NCBI GenBank assembly: GCA_021413735.1
Contig: JAIOPV010000056.1
Span: 1-64,000, forward strand
Direction of reading: 5' to 3'
Source: Planctomycetota bacterium
GTDB lineage: Bacteria; Planctomycetota; Planctomycetia; Gemmatales; Gemmataceae
Length of the DNA: 64,000 bases
Shown here: piece after piece, positions 33,240 to 42,956 of the stretch
Layout of the letters: every line of letters starts with the position of its first letter
Numbering within the stretch: position 1 is the stretch's first letter
The notes under the pieces: model-generated
The model's input: the letters and a program-made list of their open reading frames with translations, nothing else
Database searches by the model: none
What the model was told of the DNA's origin: nothing
Position numbers and translations under genes: made by a program

Positions 33240-35885
33240 CTAGTGGTTGAAAGTGAACTCGGTGGAGTTGAACAATCCCCACAGGATGTCGCCGTACACC
33301 GTGATTATCGCAGCAGCCTCGACACGTTTACGAATCGCGGCCTGTTGTTGCTCGAGCGTTTCGAGTTGCTTCGCAACCGAAATCGCCTCCTTGCTGCCCT
33401 TCGGGAGCTTCGCCAGTTCTGCCCGTAACACCCCAAGCCGTTCCTCGGACTTTGCATAATTCGGGTCGGCCTTCGTTTGGATGGCCACTAACTCGCGAAG
33501 TCGCTGCGGTTCGGTCGTCTCGCGACGAACGATGTCGGCGAGCTTCTTCTTCTCGTCGGCGGTCGGCTTGCGGCACAGCGTCCGCACATACAGCTCCTCG
33601 ATCACGTCCTCGGTCGATTTCTTGTCGGCGAGCAACCCCGTGATGAGTTTGCTCTGTGCGATCTTCTGCGTAATCGTGTCGCCGTTGACGAGGTGCAACG
33701 CCTGCGACAGATTCGCTTCGAGATTCACTTCGCACGAACACGCACTTTCACGCGGTGCTCGGCCGAACGTCGTGAGGAAGTAGTTCGTCACTTCACCCGT
33801 GTGAATCTGCACGGCACGCGTGCCCGCTGGCGAGAGATTGAATCGATCCTCTGTGCCCGTCACGCGAGTGATCGTGTCGAGCAGCACTTCTGCCCGCAAA
33901 CGGCGAACGTAACTGTGCGAGAAGTTCGTTTCGTCGAGATCGTTGGTCGCGTTCGGTGTCGCGGATAGTTGATATGTCCGCGAGTTGCAGATGTCACGCA
34001 CGAGCTTCTTCTTGTCGAAGCCGTAGCCCGCGAGCTTCTTGCCGAGTTCCTCGAGGAGTTCCTTGTTGCTCGGCGGGTTGCTGATTCGCACATCATCGAC
34101 CGGTTCAACGATGCCGCGACCGAAGAAGTGCGACCAGATGATGTTTGCCTGGGTTTGCGCGAACGCCGAATTCTCAGGCGACGTGAGCCACGCTGCGAGC
34201 GCCTTGCGGGGGTCCTGGCCTTCGACTTCGGGCACCGCACCACCAAGGAACTTCGGCTTCATCCGGCGACCATCCACCGGATGCGCCACGGTGTTCGCGG
34301 CGTTATTGTTCGTGACGACCACCTCGCGACCTTCGACGCCACGCTTCATGTTCACGCCCGCGAAGAACGCCGCGAAGCCGTAGTAATCGTCGAGTGTCCA
34401 GCGGTCGAACGGGTGATTGTGGCACTGCGAACACTGAATGCGGGTGCCAAGGAACACCTGTGCGATGTCTTCGCCAGTCTTCTCGGGCGTGAGCCGTTCG
34501 GACGATGTGTAGAGGTTCGCAGGAGGCGAGCGGAAGTTACTGCCCGACCCCACCAGCAACTCCGCAGCGAACTCGTTCAGGGGCCGATTCTTGGCCATCT
34601 GCTCTTTCACCCACGCGGCATACGAGAACATTGCCTTCGCATCACGGCCATATTGCGGGTTGTTGTTGGCAGCTCGGATACGAAGCAGTTCGCCCCATTT
34701 CATCGTCCACATGTCCACGAACTCGGGTCGTTCAAGCAGCGTGTCGATGAGCTTGGCCCGCTTCTTGGCGTCCTTGTCCGCGACGAAGGCATCGTGTTCC
34801 TCACGCGACGGCGGCAAGCCGATCAGGTCGAGGTACACGCGGCGAAGGAACGCTTCATCCGTCGCCAGGTCCGACGGCGCGAGGTGGAGTTTCTTCAGCT
34901 TGTCGAAGACGAGGCCGTCGATGTAGTTGAACTCGGCAGCCTTCGGCCACACGAAATTGTCGCCGGTCGGCAACACGATCACTTCCGAACCAACCGTGAA
35001 CTTCCCGAAGCGTGCGAAGACGAATGCACCGCCACGACCACCACCCTTCACAACGCCATCCTTGCCGATGGCCGCAATCGCCTCGTTGTTAGTCATGTAC
35101 AGAGCGAGCCGCGTGACATCACGCACCGAGCCGTCGGAATACTTCGCGAGCACGACCGTCTTTTGAATCTGATCCTTGCCAGCGAACACGACCTTGCTTG
35201 GGAGCAACTCCACACCGGTGGGTTCGGGCGTGTTGGCACCGTCATCGGGTGCGCCGGCTTTCAACCAACTGAGCAGCGTCTTGTAATCGTCGTGTTTGGT
35301 GTCGAAAAGCTTGCCACCGGTGTGGGCCACGGTTGCGGTCGTCTTTTCGAGAAGCAGACTCTTCTCTGGGGCGGCCAAGTCAACGCGGCGACCAACGATC
35401 GCACGAGTGAGGCGGTAGTAGTCGCCGGCGGGATCGTAGCCGAACAGCGACAGCATGAAACCGTCTTTGCCGCGAGCCGCCCCGTGACAACTGCCGTTGT
35501 TGCAACCGTGCTTCATGAACACCGGCATCACGTCGAGCCGAAAGCTGACTGATCGCGCCTTCGCTGCGTCCTTCACGACCAACGGCACTTCGATCTTCAG
35601 TTTGCCGGACTCGATCAGCAACTTCGTGCTGCCGTCTTTCTTCGGGGCTAAAGTTTGCCCGCTCAAGGTTGCCAGCGTCCCATCGGCGAGGGTGAACTTC
35701 GCGGTCGTGGTGACATCACGTGTCACACCCTGATCGTCCACTTCCTGAACGATCAGCGATTGGCGATCCTCCTGGCCTTCGAGTTCTACGCTCGAAGGAA
35801 ACACCTTCAGCGTGGATGCAGCATCGGCCGCGCCCGGCAACAGGAAGAACGCAGCGAGTGCGAGGAGTTTATGTGTGTATCGCAT
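33240..35885 (-). CDS. Secreted DUF1549/DUF1553 protein with bacterial Ig-like and cytochrome-like motifs
   Basis: An 881-residue exported protein (signal MRYTHKLLALAAFFLLPGAADAA). An Ig-like (BIG2) region is followed by CNNGSCHGAARGKDGFMLSLFGYDP, a CxxxxCH motif typical of these proteins. A second Ig-like stretch precedes DUF1549 (RRVYLDLIGLPPSREEHDAFV, GTRIQCSQCHNHPFDRW with CSQCH). DUF1553 follows (NIIWSHFFGRGIVEPVDDVR, LVRDICNSRTYQLSA, RRLRAEVLLDTITRVTG, VNGDTITQKI). It is the last gene of the DUF1501/PPC/DUF1549 operon. Haem binding is likely from the CxxCH motifs; the reaction is not known. Confidence 0.92.
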   Translation of the reverse strand: MRYTHKLLALAAFFLLPGAADAASTLKVFPSSVELEGQEDRQSLIVQEVDDQGVTRDVTTTAKFTLADGTLATLSGQTLAPKKDGSTKLLIESGKLKIEVPLVVKDAAKARSVSFRLDVMPVFMKHGCNNGSCHGAARGKDGFMLSLFGYDPAGDYYRLTRAIVGRRVDLAAPEKSLLLEKTTATVAHTGGKLFDTKHDDYKTLLSWLKAGAPDDGANTPEPTGVELLPSKVVFAGKDQIQKTVVLAKYSDGSVRDVTRLALYMTNNEAIAAIGKDGVVKGGGRGGAFVFARFGKFTVGSEVIVLPTGDNFVWPKAAEFNYIDGLVFDKLKKLHLAPSDLATDEAFLRRVYLDLIGLPPSREEHDAFVADKDAKKRAKLIDTLLERPEFVDMWTMKWGELLRIRAANNNPQYGRDAKAMFSYAAWVKEQMAKNRPLNEFAAELLVGSGSNFRSPPANLYTSSERLTPEKTGEDIAQVFLGTRIQCSQCHNHPFDRWTLDDYYGFAAFFAGVNMKRGVEGREVVVTNNNAANTVAHPVDGRRMKPKFLGGAVPEVEGQDPRKALAAWLTSPENSAFAQTQANIIWSHFFGRGIVEPVDDVRISNPPSNKELLEELGKKLAGYGFDKKKLVRDICNSRTYQLSATPNATNDLDETNFSHSYVRRLRAEVLLDTITRVTGTEDRFNLSPAGTRAVQIHTGEVTNYFLTTFGRAPRESACSCEVNLEANLSQALHLVNGDTITQKIAQSKLITGLLADKKSTEDVIEELYVRTLCRKPTADEKKKLADIVRRETTEPQRLRELVAIQTKADPNYAKSEERLGVLRAELAKLPKGSKEAISVAKQLETLEQQQAAIRKRVEAAAIITVYGDILWGLFNSTEFTFNH

Positions 35886-35909
35886 GGCAGTGTGTGTTTG
35901 AGGTTTTGC

Positions 35910-35968
35910 CGCGTAGCCGCGACCGGAGGGAGCGTTCCAATCACGCTCCCCCCGGTCGCGGCTACGCG
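35910..35968. repeat. Intergenic palindrome, 26-bp arms (CGCGTAGCCGCGACCG family)
   Basis: Arms 35910-35935 and 35943-35968 with a 7-base loop, nearly perfect. It is almost identical to the element at 60659-60718. It lies between the PPC gene stop and the DUF1549 start. Confidence 0.9.
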
Positions 35969-35975
35969 AGAGTGA

Positions 35976-38453
35976 TTATTTCTTCGGGGAAACGCCGCGT
36001 TCCGCGTCGACTCGCAGCACGCCGCTGCCGCTCAGTTGCCGCACGGATTGCCCGTTGTCGGTCACCGTCAGATCGAGCACGATGCCCTGATAGTTGCCGA
36101 CGAGCGCATCGCCAGTTGCTCGCAACGTGAAGGTCACTTCCTTGTCCTTCGATGTGATTTGCTTCGTGGCTTCCACCAACTCGATGCCGCGAGGCAAACG
36201 GGCGAGTGTCGCGGTGGCCGTGCCCTCGAACGACTGCAAATGGTTCAGCTTGCACACCAGCGTCGCGGTCTTGCCGCGTTCGATCGAGAGGCGTGCAATC
36301 TTCGCGTCGATGTGTGGTTCCGCTACGGTCATCTTGAACGGCTGCGACGAGACGTAAGTGCGGTTGCCGGTTTCGGAGTAGCCTGCCCGTGCTCCGCCGC
36401 TTGCTGCTGTCAGCGTGATCTGGTGAGCCGCTGCTGTTGCGTTGCGAGCAGCCCCGAGCAAATACGTTCCTTCTGTCTGGTCAGCGGGCACAGTCACCGG
36501 CGTCGTGGTGCTGATGCCGGTCGGCTTCCATTCCATCTGAACGGTCACTGGACCTTCAAAGCCCGCCTCGCGGATCACCTTGAACTTGAGAGCCATTTCG
36601 CCGTTCTGCACGAGCGCCGACTTCGGTTCCTCGACCTGCACGCGGAAGTGTGCCGCATCGGTCACCGCCAACGCGAGCTTCTCGATGCTCGTGTGCAGAT
36701 AGTAGTCGTTGTTGCCGTAAGCGTTCATGCAGATCGACTGGCGATACCCGCTCGGCATCGGATCCTTACCACCAACCGGCCGCACAATCAGATCAACGAG
36801 TACCGCTCCGGGTATCGCATCTGCGGAAGATTCAAACACCACTGGAACGCGAGTCAAGCCTGGAGTGAGTTTCGGAGCATGGAGAGTCACACCCTTCGGC
36901 ATGTTCACGCCGACGAGTTCGAGTTCACCGGTGAACGGTCGGCTCGTCGTGAACACTGCGACCTGCACCGTCGTGCGATTGCCGACCGGCACCGAGATGC
37001 TCTGGCGAGCCTGCGGTTGGAACTGGTTCTCGGCTTCCGGAGCGATGTACGTGTACACGGCGTTCTGGTCGGGCTTCGCCTCGACGCGGTACACGTAATC
37101 GGCCCCGCCCTCCCCGCGTTCGTCCTCAATGCCCAGGATGTACTCGCCATCAGCGGGGGCTGTGAATTCCAGCACCGGATCGTGCGTGTCGCGGTTCAAG
37201 CCGCCCGCCGGAGCATACCCGAGTTGGTTCGGTCGCGAGTCGCTTACTCGCTGTGCGGGCGTGTTCGGCTTCGCGTTCGCGGCCTTGATCCAGATCACCG
37301 CATCGAGCGGCGAACCGAGTGCCTGAGCCATCGCGTGGAAGCGGAACTGCTCGCCCTTCTTCGCACGGAAGCGGAAGCAATCAACATCGCCTGGCTTCTC
37401 GATGATGCCGTTGAACGCAACCGGCAGCGTGGCGACCGGTGCCGACGAAATCGCTTCAGGCGTGTCGTTCGGCTCCGCTTCGAGCACGTTCGGGAACGGC
37501 GACACTCGTAACCGGTTCGGTGACGGCGTCTGGACGCCATCGACCACCGCCGCGAATGCAAAATCGCCAGGATTCGCAGGCAAACGAACGGTTTGTTCCG
37601 TCACGCCTTTGGGGTCGCCGAGGAACCGCACTTTCAGTTCTTCGCCAGCAGCGCCACCCGCCGGGTAGATTGCCGTGGGTCGCGAGAACGTGCCGACGTG
37701 CAGCCGATAGACATCGCCTGCCCCGTTGAACATGCTGTGCCGCACTTCGACGTAATACGCTCCGTCGCGATCTGCCACCACTGAGAGCACAGGGTCTTGC
37801 ACGTAGAGCGCCGAATCATCGGCCGCCGCGAGCTTCTTGCCATCGGCGTCGTAGATCGTCAGGTGAAGATCTGGGATACCGCGCTCGACGCCGAGCCGTG
37901 CCGCCTCGATCTCAGCCGACACTCGCTGGCCGCGTTTCACTTCGACGCGGTACATATCGACGTCGGTTGCGTCGTTGAGCTTGCCGTGAACGGTCGTGTT
38001 CACAGGTACCGTTAGCGCCGTTTCACGTTTATCGTTGCGGCTCTTGTTGATGACCTCGTTTTCCTCAACGGTCGGGAACGGCCCCACAAAGAAGCGGTGG
38101 TATTCCGTGAGGCCCGTACTCGTGCGAAGTCGCAGGCCGTGGGCTCCGAGTGGGCAATCGGCTGCGATCTTCAGTTTGAGGCGAACCCGCGTGCCTGGCT
38201 CGACAGGCTGCGCCTTGCCAGTCGGCCCCGTCACGTTCAGAAGCGGCTCGAGAGCTTCGACCGCGATTCCGGGCTCGTAGAAGAGCACTTCCCGCGGCTG
38301 TTCGAGATACTTCCCGGTGATTTCGACTTCAACGCTCGTGCCGGTTTGACCGCCGGGGGGATACATGCGAGCGAGTTTTGGGGTGCCAGCGTCGGCGCTC
38401 GCAAGGCACAACAACAGCCCCGCAAATGCGAGGATCGGATGCAAAGAACGCAT
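35976..38453 (-). CDS. Secreted multi-domain protein with PPC (pre-peptidase C-terminal) domains
   Basis: An 825-residue exported protein; ATG 38453 begins MRSLHPILAFAGLLLCLASADA. IPT/TIG-like strands come first (YPPGGQTGTSVEVEITGKYL). At least two PPC-type beta-sandwiches follow, recognised by VDMYRVEVKRGQRVSAEIEA...DPVLSVVADRDGAYYVEVRH and VDCFRFRAKKGEQFRFHAMA...DPVLEFTAPADGEYILGIED. Ig-like strands fill the C-terminal third. No catalytic site is seen. It sits between the DUF1501 and DUF1549 genes of one operon, a standard planctomycete arrangement, and may form a surface complex with them. Confidence 0.85.
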   Translation of the reverse strand: MRSLHPILAFAGLLLCLASADAGTPKLARMYPPGGQTGTSVEVEITGKYLEQPREVLFYEPGIAVEALEPLLNVTGPTGKAQPVEPGTRVRLKLKIAADCPLGAHGLRLRTSTGLTEYHRFFVGPFPTVEENEVINKSRNDKRETALTVPVNTTVHGKLNDATDVDMYRVEVKRGQRVSAEIEAARLGVERGIPDLHLTIYDADGKKLAAADDSALYVQDPVLSVVADRDGAYYVEVRHSMFNGAGDVYRLHVGTFSRPTAIYPAGGAAGEELKVRFLGDPKGVTEQTVRLPANPGDFAFAAVVDGVQTPSPNRLRVSPFPNVLEAEPNDTPEAISSAPVATLPVAFNGIIEKPGDVDCFRFRAKKGEQFRFHAMAQALGSPLDAVIWIKAANAKPNTPAQRVSDSRPNQLGYAPAGGLNRDTHDPVLEFTAPADGEYILGIEDERGEGGADYVYRVEAKPDQNAVYTYIAPEAENQFQPQARQSISVPVGNRTTVQVAVFTTSRPFTGELELVGVNMPKGVTLHAPKLTPGLTRVPVVFESSADAIPGAVLVDLIVRPVGGKDPMPSGYRQSICMNAYGNNDYYLHTSIEKLALAVTDAAHFRVQVEEPKSALVQNGEMALKFKVIREAGFEGPVTVQMEWKPTGISTTTPVTVPADQTEGTYLLGAARNATAAAHQITLTAASGGARAGYSETGNRTYVSSQPFKMTVAEPHIDAKIARLSIERGKTATLVCKLNHLQSFEGTATATLARLPRGIELVEATKQITSKDKEVTFTLRATGDALVGNYQGIVLDLTVTDNGQSVRQLSGSGVLRVDAERGVSPKK

Positions 38454-38491
38454 GGCAAACACCTGACGGAATTGAATTGGGGGGTGGGAGA

Positions 38492-38573
38492 GTTTTTCCT
38501 GGGACCGCGGCCATCTTGGCCGCTCTTCGGTTTTCAAAGCAGCGGCCAAGATGGCCGCGGTCCCAGGAAAAAC
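38492..38573. repeat. Perfect 33-bp inverted repeat between two operon genes
   Basis: Arms 38492-38524 and 38541-38573 are exact reverse complements over 33 bases with a 16-base loop. The palindrome begins 23 bases after the DUF1501 stop (38596). Confidence 0.92.
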
Positions 38574-38595
38574 CACAAACGTGTCAAGCCACGGA

Positions 38596-39942
38596 TCAGC
38601 CGATCAGGTCTTTCACCACTTCGCCGCCGTCGATGATCTCGATCGGGCGACCACCCGGAGCCATCAGCTCCTTGTCGACGTTGATGCCGAGTTGGGCGTA
38701 CACCGTGCTCAGCACATCCTCGACACGGACCGGGTTCTCTTCTGGTTCGGACGCGGTCGAGTTCGACGAGCCGTAAACCAGGCCACGCTTGAAGCCGCCA
38801 CCAGCCACCGCGTGCGAGAACACTCGTGGGAAGTGATCGCGACCAGCCGAGGCGTTGATCTTCGGCGTGCGGCCGAACTCGCTCGTCACCAGCACGATCG
38901 TCGAAGCCAACAGACCGCGTTCGTCGAGGTCGTTGATGAGCCCGGCGAGAGCCTGATCGAGCCCCGGAGCCTGTCGCTTCATGGCATTCTCGATGCCCGC
39001 GTGCATGTCCCAGCCGCCGTAGCTCACTGTCACGAATCGCACCCCCGCTTCCACCAACCGCCGAGCCAGCAAGAACCGAGGGCCGGCGTCGGATGTGCCG
39101 TACTTGGCCCGAGTCGCAGCGGTTTCCTTGTCGATATCAAACGCCTCGCGAGCGGCCTGCGAGCTGATAAGGGCGTAGGCTCGCTGGTAGAACGAGTCCA
39201 TCGCCCCGAGGGCTTCCGCGCTGCCGGCCTGGTAGCGGAAGTGATCGTCAACCAGACTGCGAATTTCGCGGCGGGTCGTGAATCGGCGGTCATCGACGCC
39301 CGCAGGCAGCGACAGGTCGCGAACCTTGTAGCCACTCGTGCGGGCGGGGTCGCTGCCGATGCCGAACGGACCGAATTGCGAGCCGAGGTAGCCGGTGCCA
39401 CCGTATTCCGTGGCGCTCGGCACCGCAACGTATGGAGGCAGATCGCGACGCGGGCCGAACTCGTGCGACACGACCGAACCGAGGCTCGGGTGCTCGATGG
39501 CCGGGCTCTTGCGGTAGCCGGTGTACATCGTATACGTAGCCCGCCCGTGGTCGGCTTCTTTGCCGGCGATCGAGCGGATGATCGTCATCTTGTCGACAAC
39601 GCCCGCGAGGTGCTTGAAGTTCTCGTTGAACACGACCCCCGGCAGTTTCGTCTTGGCGACGCCGAACGGCCCGCGATATTCGAGCGGAGCTTCGGGCTTC
39701 GGGTCCCACGATTCTTGGTGAGCCATACCTCCGGGCAGCACGATCTGAATGACGCTTTTCGCGACACCTTCCTTGCTGACGAAATTCTTCTGGTCGCCGC
39801 GAGCCTGCATTGCGAAGAAATCGCCGAGCGTGAGGCCGAGGCCGCCGACCACGCCGACACGCAGAAATTCACGGCGTCCGGGCTTCTGGAAGTGAGCGGG
39901 GTCTTCGTTCCAGGTCACGACGTCAGCGTTCTTGGCGGACAT
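38596..39942 (-). CDS. DUF1501 protein, first gene of a PPC/DUF1549 operon
   Basis: A 448-residue protein with an internal Tat motif (GRREFLRVGVVGGLGL) after a ~22-residue lead. DUF1501 signatures: VIQIVLPGGMAHQESWDPKP, HPSLGSVVSHEFG, FLLARRLVEAGVRFVTVSYGGWDMH, VLVTSEFGRTPKINASAGRDHFPRVFSHAVAGGG. It heads an operon followed by the PPC-domain and DUF1549 proteins. The 228-base upstream gap (39943-40170) shows no recognisable site. Confidence 0.92.
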   Translation of the reverse strand: MSAKNADVVTWNEDPAHFQKPGRREFLRVGVVGGLGLTLGDFFAMQARGDQKNFVSKEGVAKSVIQIVLPGGMAHQESWDPKPEAPLEYRGPFGVAKTKLPGVVFNENFKHLAGVVDKMTIIRSIAGKEADHGRATYTMYTGYRKSPAIEHPSLGSVVSHEFGPRRDLPPYVAVPSATEYGGTGYLGSQFGPFGIGSDPARTSGYKVRDLSLPAGVDDRRFTTRREIRSLVDDHFRYQAGSAEALGAMDSFYQRAYALISSQAAREAFDIDKETAATRAKYGTSDAGPRFLLARRLVEAGVRFVTVSYGGWDMHAGIENAMKRQAPGLDQALAGLINDLDERGLLASTIVLVTSEFGRTPKINASAGRDHFPRVFSHAVAGGGFKRGLVYGSSNSTASEPEENPVRVEDVLSTVYAQLGINVDKELMAPGGRPIEIIDGGEVVKDLIG

Positions 39943-40170
39943 GGCAGTGTCCCTTTCTTCGGGGTGTGTGCAAGCAACGTTCCGGTGCTTGCGGCTGATT
40001 AAACCATTCTGAGTGACGAAAGTTCCGGCGGGAAAGTATCAGAAATCGGCGGTTTTCTGGCGGGTACGAGTTTGTCTCGTGTTTTTGTATCTTGATCGAC
40101 AGACGATTCCGACGCAACATCTTTTTTCTTCAGATTCTCACCCGCCGAACCGTCGCAGAACACGAATTTA

Positions 40171-40845
40171 CTACCTCCCCAAGAGAAGGTCGATCACCCA
40201 GCACCCTCGACAGTGTGGACCATCCCCGCGAAGATGGCCCAAAACGTCTCCGCTCTCGCAGCCGGCATCTTGAAGGGCGTCCGCCAGAATGGGGAGCCGA
40301 TCGAAAGCACGGTCAGCGTAAATATCTTTCGCCAGACTTCCGACGGTGGACGTTAGCCAAGCCGTGTCCAGAACGACTGGCCGAAAGGGATTCCCGACCA
40401 CATCCCGAAGCAGCTGACAGTGTAGATGCTGGGCTTGCTTGTAGGCTCGATCGAATGACTTCCCCCGATCCGATTTGGCTTCCGCTGCAACCGCGGCAAT
40501 ACCACCCGCCGACCCAGAACCCATCGGGAATGAAGGGGCTCGCTCGCAGAGCGCCGTTATCGCAATTGCACTGTGGTCAGCAATGATGTCACCAATCCCC
40601 TCGTAGGTGCCATCTGCCCGATCACGAGCCGCCTTGAGTTGCTTCGCTGTCGCCAAGCCATCTGCATACTTTTCACACGTCTCGATTGCTTGGCGAAGCA
40701 CATCGTGCGGGAGATCATCCCAAACATCCCGCACACAGGCACAACCGAAGAGGCGTAGTTTCCGCTCCCCAAGCAACCCGCGTTCATCCAGGAACAGTTC
40801 CAATTCACTTGGGTTTTTGCAGGCGAGCCACTGCTTTTCGGTCAC
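40171..40845 (-). CDS. Gemmata-type paralogous protein (ILADALxDAGC / HCRGCW module), GTG start
   Basis: A 224-residue protein whose GTG at 40845 overlaps the preceding stop by 4 bases (GTGA), which fixes the start. It begins VTEKQWLACKNPSELELFLDERGLLGERKLRLFGCACVRDVWDDL, the full-length N-terminus of the family: WLxCxxP followed by a Cys-containing LRLFGCAC helix. It ends GNPFRPVVLDTAWLTSTVGSLAKDIYADRAFDRLPILADALQDAGCESGDVLGHLR...GCWVIDLLLGR. Function unknown. Its coupling to a catabolic enzyme gene is probably chance insertion at the end of the operon. Confidence 0.82.
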   Translation of the reverse strand: MTEKQWLACKNPSELELFLDERGLLGERKLRLFGCACVRDVWDDLPHDVLRQAIETCEKYADGLATAKQLKAARDRADGTYEGIGDIIADHSAIAITALCERAPSFPMGSGSAGGIAAVAAEAKSDRGKSFDRAYKQAQHLHCQLLRDVVGNPFRPVVLDTAWLTSTVGSLAKDIYADRAFDRLPILADALQDAGCESGDVLGHLRGDGPHCRGCWVIDLLLGR

Positions 40846-41963
40846 TGTTTGGCCCCGAACCGTTTCAGGGCGTCGCGGTTCAGCTCGATGCCCAGGCCGG
40901 GCTTGTCGGGCAGCGTCAGCAGGCCGTCGGCGTCCGGCTTGAACGGGTTCAGGATCAGGTCGTCGATGTACGGCGACGGCGACAGAAACTCGACGTACTT
41001 CGCCACGGGCATCGCACACGCAAGCTGAATATCCGCCGCGAGGCCGATCGCCGTGTTCCAGCCGTGCGGAACCCACTGAACGTTGTGTTCGTAGGCCATC
41101 CACGCGATTCGCCACGCTTCGGTGAGTCCCCCGCACTTCGTGCAATCGGGCTGCACGATATCGACGCACTTCTGCTCGAACAGCGGCCAGAAGCTCTGTC
41201 GGCGTGTGAAGCACTCGCCCGTCGAAATGGGCAGCGGCGCGTGCCGTCGCAGTTCCGCGAACCCAGCCAGGTCGTCTGGGGGCAGCGCTTCTTCGAACCA
41301 CACCACGTCGTACTCGGCGAGCATCTGTGCCGTGCGAAGTGCCCACTTGTAGCCGTGCGGCCAGTAAGCGTCGCTGCCGCCGGCATCCACCATGATTTCG
41401 ACGTTCGGCCCGACGGTGTCGCGAGCCGTGCGAATGAGCAGTTCGTCGGTTTTCGCGTCGCGGCGACCGAACGGCTTCCACCCGAGCTTGATCGCCTTGA
41501 AGCCGCGTGCCACGGCTTGTTTCAACTTCTCCCGCAGCGGCTCGACCTCCGCGAACAGCAGCGACCCATACGGCTTGATTTTGTTGCGATAGACGCCGCC
41601 AAGCAGCCTCGCGACGGGCTGGTTCGTGAGCTTGCCGAACAGGTCCCACAGGGCGATGTCGATGCCGCTGATGGTGTGCTCGACGCTCCCGCCGCGGCCC
41701 TGCCAGAACGTGTTCTGTCGCAACTTCTCACTGACGCGGGCTGGCTCGTCGGCACGTTCGCCGATGAGGAACGGCCGCAGCAACTTCAGCGACGCCCCGA
41801 CGAGTTGGCTGCTCGTGAAGACGCCGCCGATGCCGATGAGGCCTTCGTCGGTGATGACCTCGACGACCGTATGAACGTCGTCGTTGGGGGTGAGTTCTTC
41901 GGCCCAACCACCCTCGACGGTGCCGCCCGTTAAGCCGGTGAATTTGATGTCAGCGATCTTCAT
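40842..41963 (-). CDS. Mandelate racemase / muconate lactonising enzyme family protein (1)
   Basis: A 373-residue enolase-superfamily enzyme starting MKIADIKFTGLTGGTVEGGW. The N-terminal capping domain is followed by the barrel with FKAIKLGWKPFG, the metal ligands IMVDAGGSDAYW (Asp), VWFEEALPPDD (Glu) and PISTGECF (Glu), and the C-terminal acid/base QWVPHGWNTAIG (His). This is the mandelate racemase/sugar-acid dehydratase subgroup. The substrate cannot be assigned. It belongs to the minus-strand catabolic cluster 40.2-46.6 kb and follows the creatininase-like gene after a palindrome. Confidence 0.88.
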   Translation of the reverse strand: MKIADIKFTGLTGGTVEGGWAEELTPNDDVHTVVEVITDEGLIGIGGVFTSSQLVGASLKLLRPFLIGERADEPARVSEKLRQNTFWQGRGGSVEHTISGIDIALWDLFGKLTNQPVARLLGGVYRNKIKPYGSLLFAEVEPLREKLKQAVARGFKAIKLGWKPFGRRDAKTDELLIRTARDTVGPNVEIMVDAGGSDAYWPHGYKWALRTAQMLAEYDVVWFEEALPPDDLAGFAELRRHAPLPISTGECFTRRQSFWPLFEQKCVDIVQPDCTKCGGLTEAWRIAWMAYEHNVQWVPHGWNTAIGLAADIQLACAMPVAKYVEFLSPSPYIDDLILNPFKPDADGLLTLPDKPGLGIELNRDALKRFGAKQ

Positions 41964-41974
41964 GCAGAAGCCTC

Positions 41975-42068
41975 GTAGGGTGGGTCGAGTCACGCTTCGC
42001 GACGAGCCCCACCATTTTCGTAGGTAGTGGTGGGGCTCGACCGCAAAGCGGGTCTCGACCCACCCTAC
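41975..42068. repeat. Intergenic palindrome between creatininase-like and enolase-family genes
   Basis: Perfect outer arms 41975-41989 and 42054-42068 enclose a second stem (GAGCCCCACCA/TGGTGGGGCTC, about 42004-42036). It occupies essentially the whole 108-base gap. Confidence 0.88.
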
Positions 42069-42071
42069 AAA

Positions 42072-42944
42072 TCACGCCAGCGGTCGTTGTCCCCACGGGA
42101 TCGGCATCGTTGGCGGTTTGCGGTGGCGGTCCTTGCGAACGTCCTTCGGCCTATCCTTGTACCACGTCACGTACCGCACGAGTTGCTTCACCGCTTCCTC
42201 GTAGGCTTGTCGGCCCTTCTCGGGCGTCGCGAGTTCGGCCTCGCCCAGCACGCCCGTGTCGGAATAACTGCTCGTCCACGAGACGACCGTTGCCGGACCA
42301 GCCGCGAATAAATCGACCCAACTAAACGGGCTGTTATCTTCATTGAAGCTGATGACGCCATTCTTGATAAGATCCTTGCGAACGTTATCACCATCGAGAT
42401 ACATATACAGGCTAGTTTCCAGTTCGCAGGCGTGGGCACAGCCGCCGGGGAATTTACTCTGCCGCCACTTCGGAAGGAATGTCTTGTCGACAGTGAGCAG
42501 GTTCCACCACGCAACGAGCGAGCACTCGGCATCCGTTTCGAGGTTCGTGCGACGAGCCACGAGATCGAGGTTGGGCATGTTCGAACCGTGCCCGTTCAGC
42601 AGGATGATCTTCTTGAAGCCGTGATACGCGAGCGACTTGGTGATATCGAGCACATGGTGCATGAAGTGCTCGAAATCCTGGTTGATCGTGCCAGGGAAGT
42701 CCATGACGTGCCCGGTGTAGCCGTAGGCCACGATCGGCAGCACGAGCAACTTATCGGGTATCTCTTTGCCTGCCCCCGCGGCGACCCCGCCAGGGCACAC
42801 GAGATCGACGTCGAGCGGCAAGTGCGGTCCGTGCTGCTCCACCGCCCCGCACGGCACAATGCACACTTTGCCGAGATCGACCGCGTCGTTAATTTCGGGC
42901 CATGTCAGCTTTTCGTATCGGTATTCAGTCTTCGCACGGCTCAT
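42072..42944 (-). CDS. Creatininase-family amidohydrolase
   Basis: A 290-residue protein with the metal-binding hallmarks of creatinine amidohydrolase: CGAVEQHGPHLPLDVDLVCP (Glu, His and Asp), YGYTGHVMDFPGTI, KIILLNGHGSNMPNLDL and GGCAHACELETSLYM (His and Glu). Members hydrolyse creatinine, creatinine-like cyclic amides or 3-dehydro sugar amides. It lies 12 bases after the second enolase-family gene, so it is co-translated with it. The true substrate depends on the pathway of this operon. Confidence 0.88.
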   Translation of the reverse strand: MSRAKTEYRYEKLTWPEINDAVDLGKVCIVPCGAVEQHGPHLPLDVDLVCPGGVAAGAGKEIPDKLLVLPIVAYGYTGHVMDFPGTINQDFEHFMHHVLDITKSLAYHGFKKIILLNGHGSNMPNLDLVARRTNLETDAECSLVAWWNLLTVDKTFLPKWRQSKFPGGCAHACELETSLYMYLDGDNVRKDLIKNGVISFNEDNSPFSWVDLFAAGPATVVSWTSSYSDTGVLGEAELATPEKGRQAYEEAVKQLVRYVTWYKDRPKDVRKDRHRKPPTMPIPWGQRPLA

Positions 42945-42956
42945 ATCTAGCTCCCG

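Noticed and set aside
40846-41649. N-terminal extension of the paralogous-family frame into the enolase-family gene
   Set aside because: Same reasoning: composition is shadow-like, and the conserved family N-terminus begins at the GTG at 40845.
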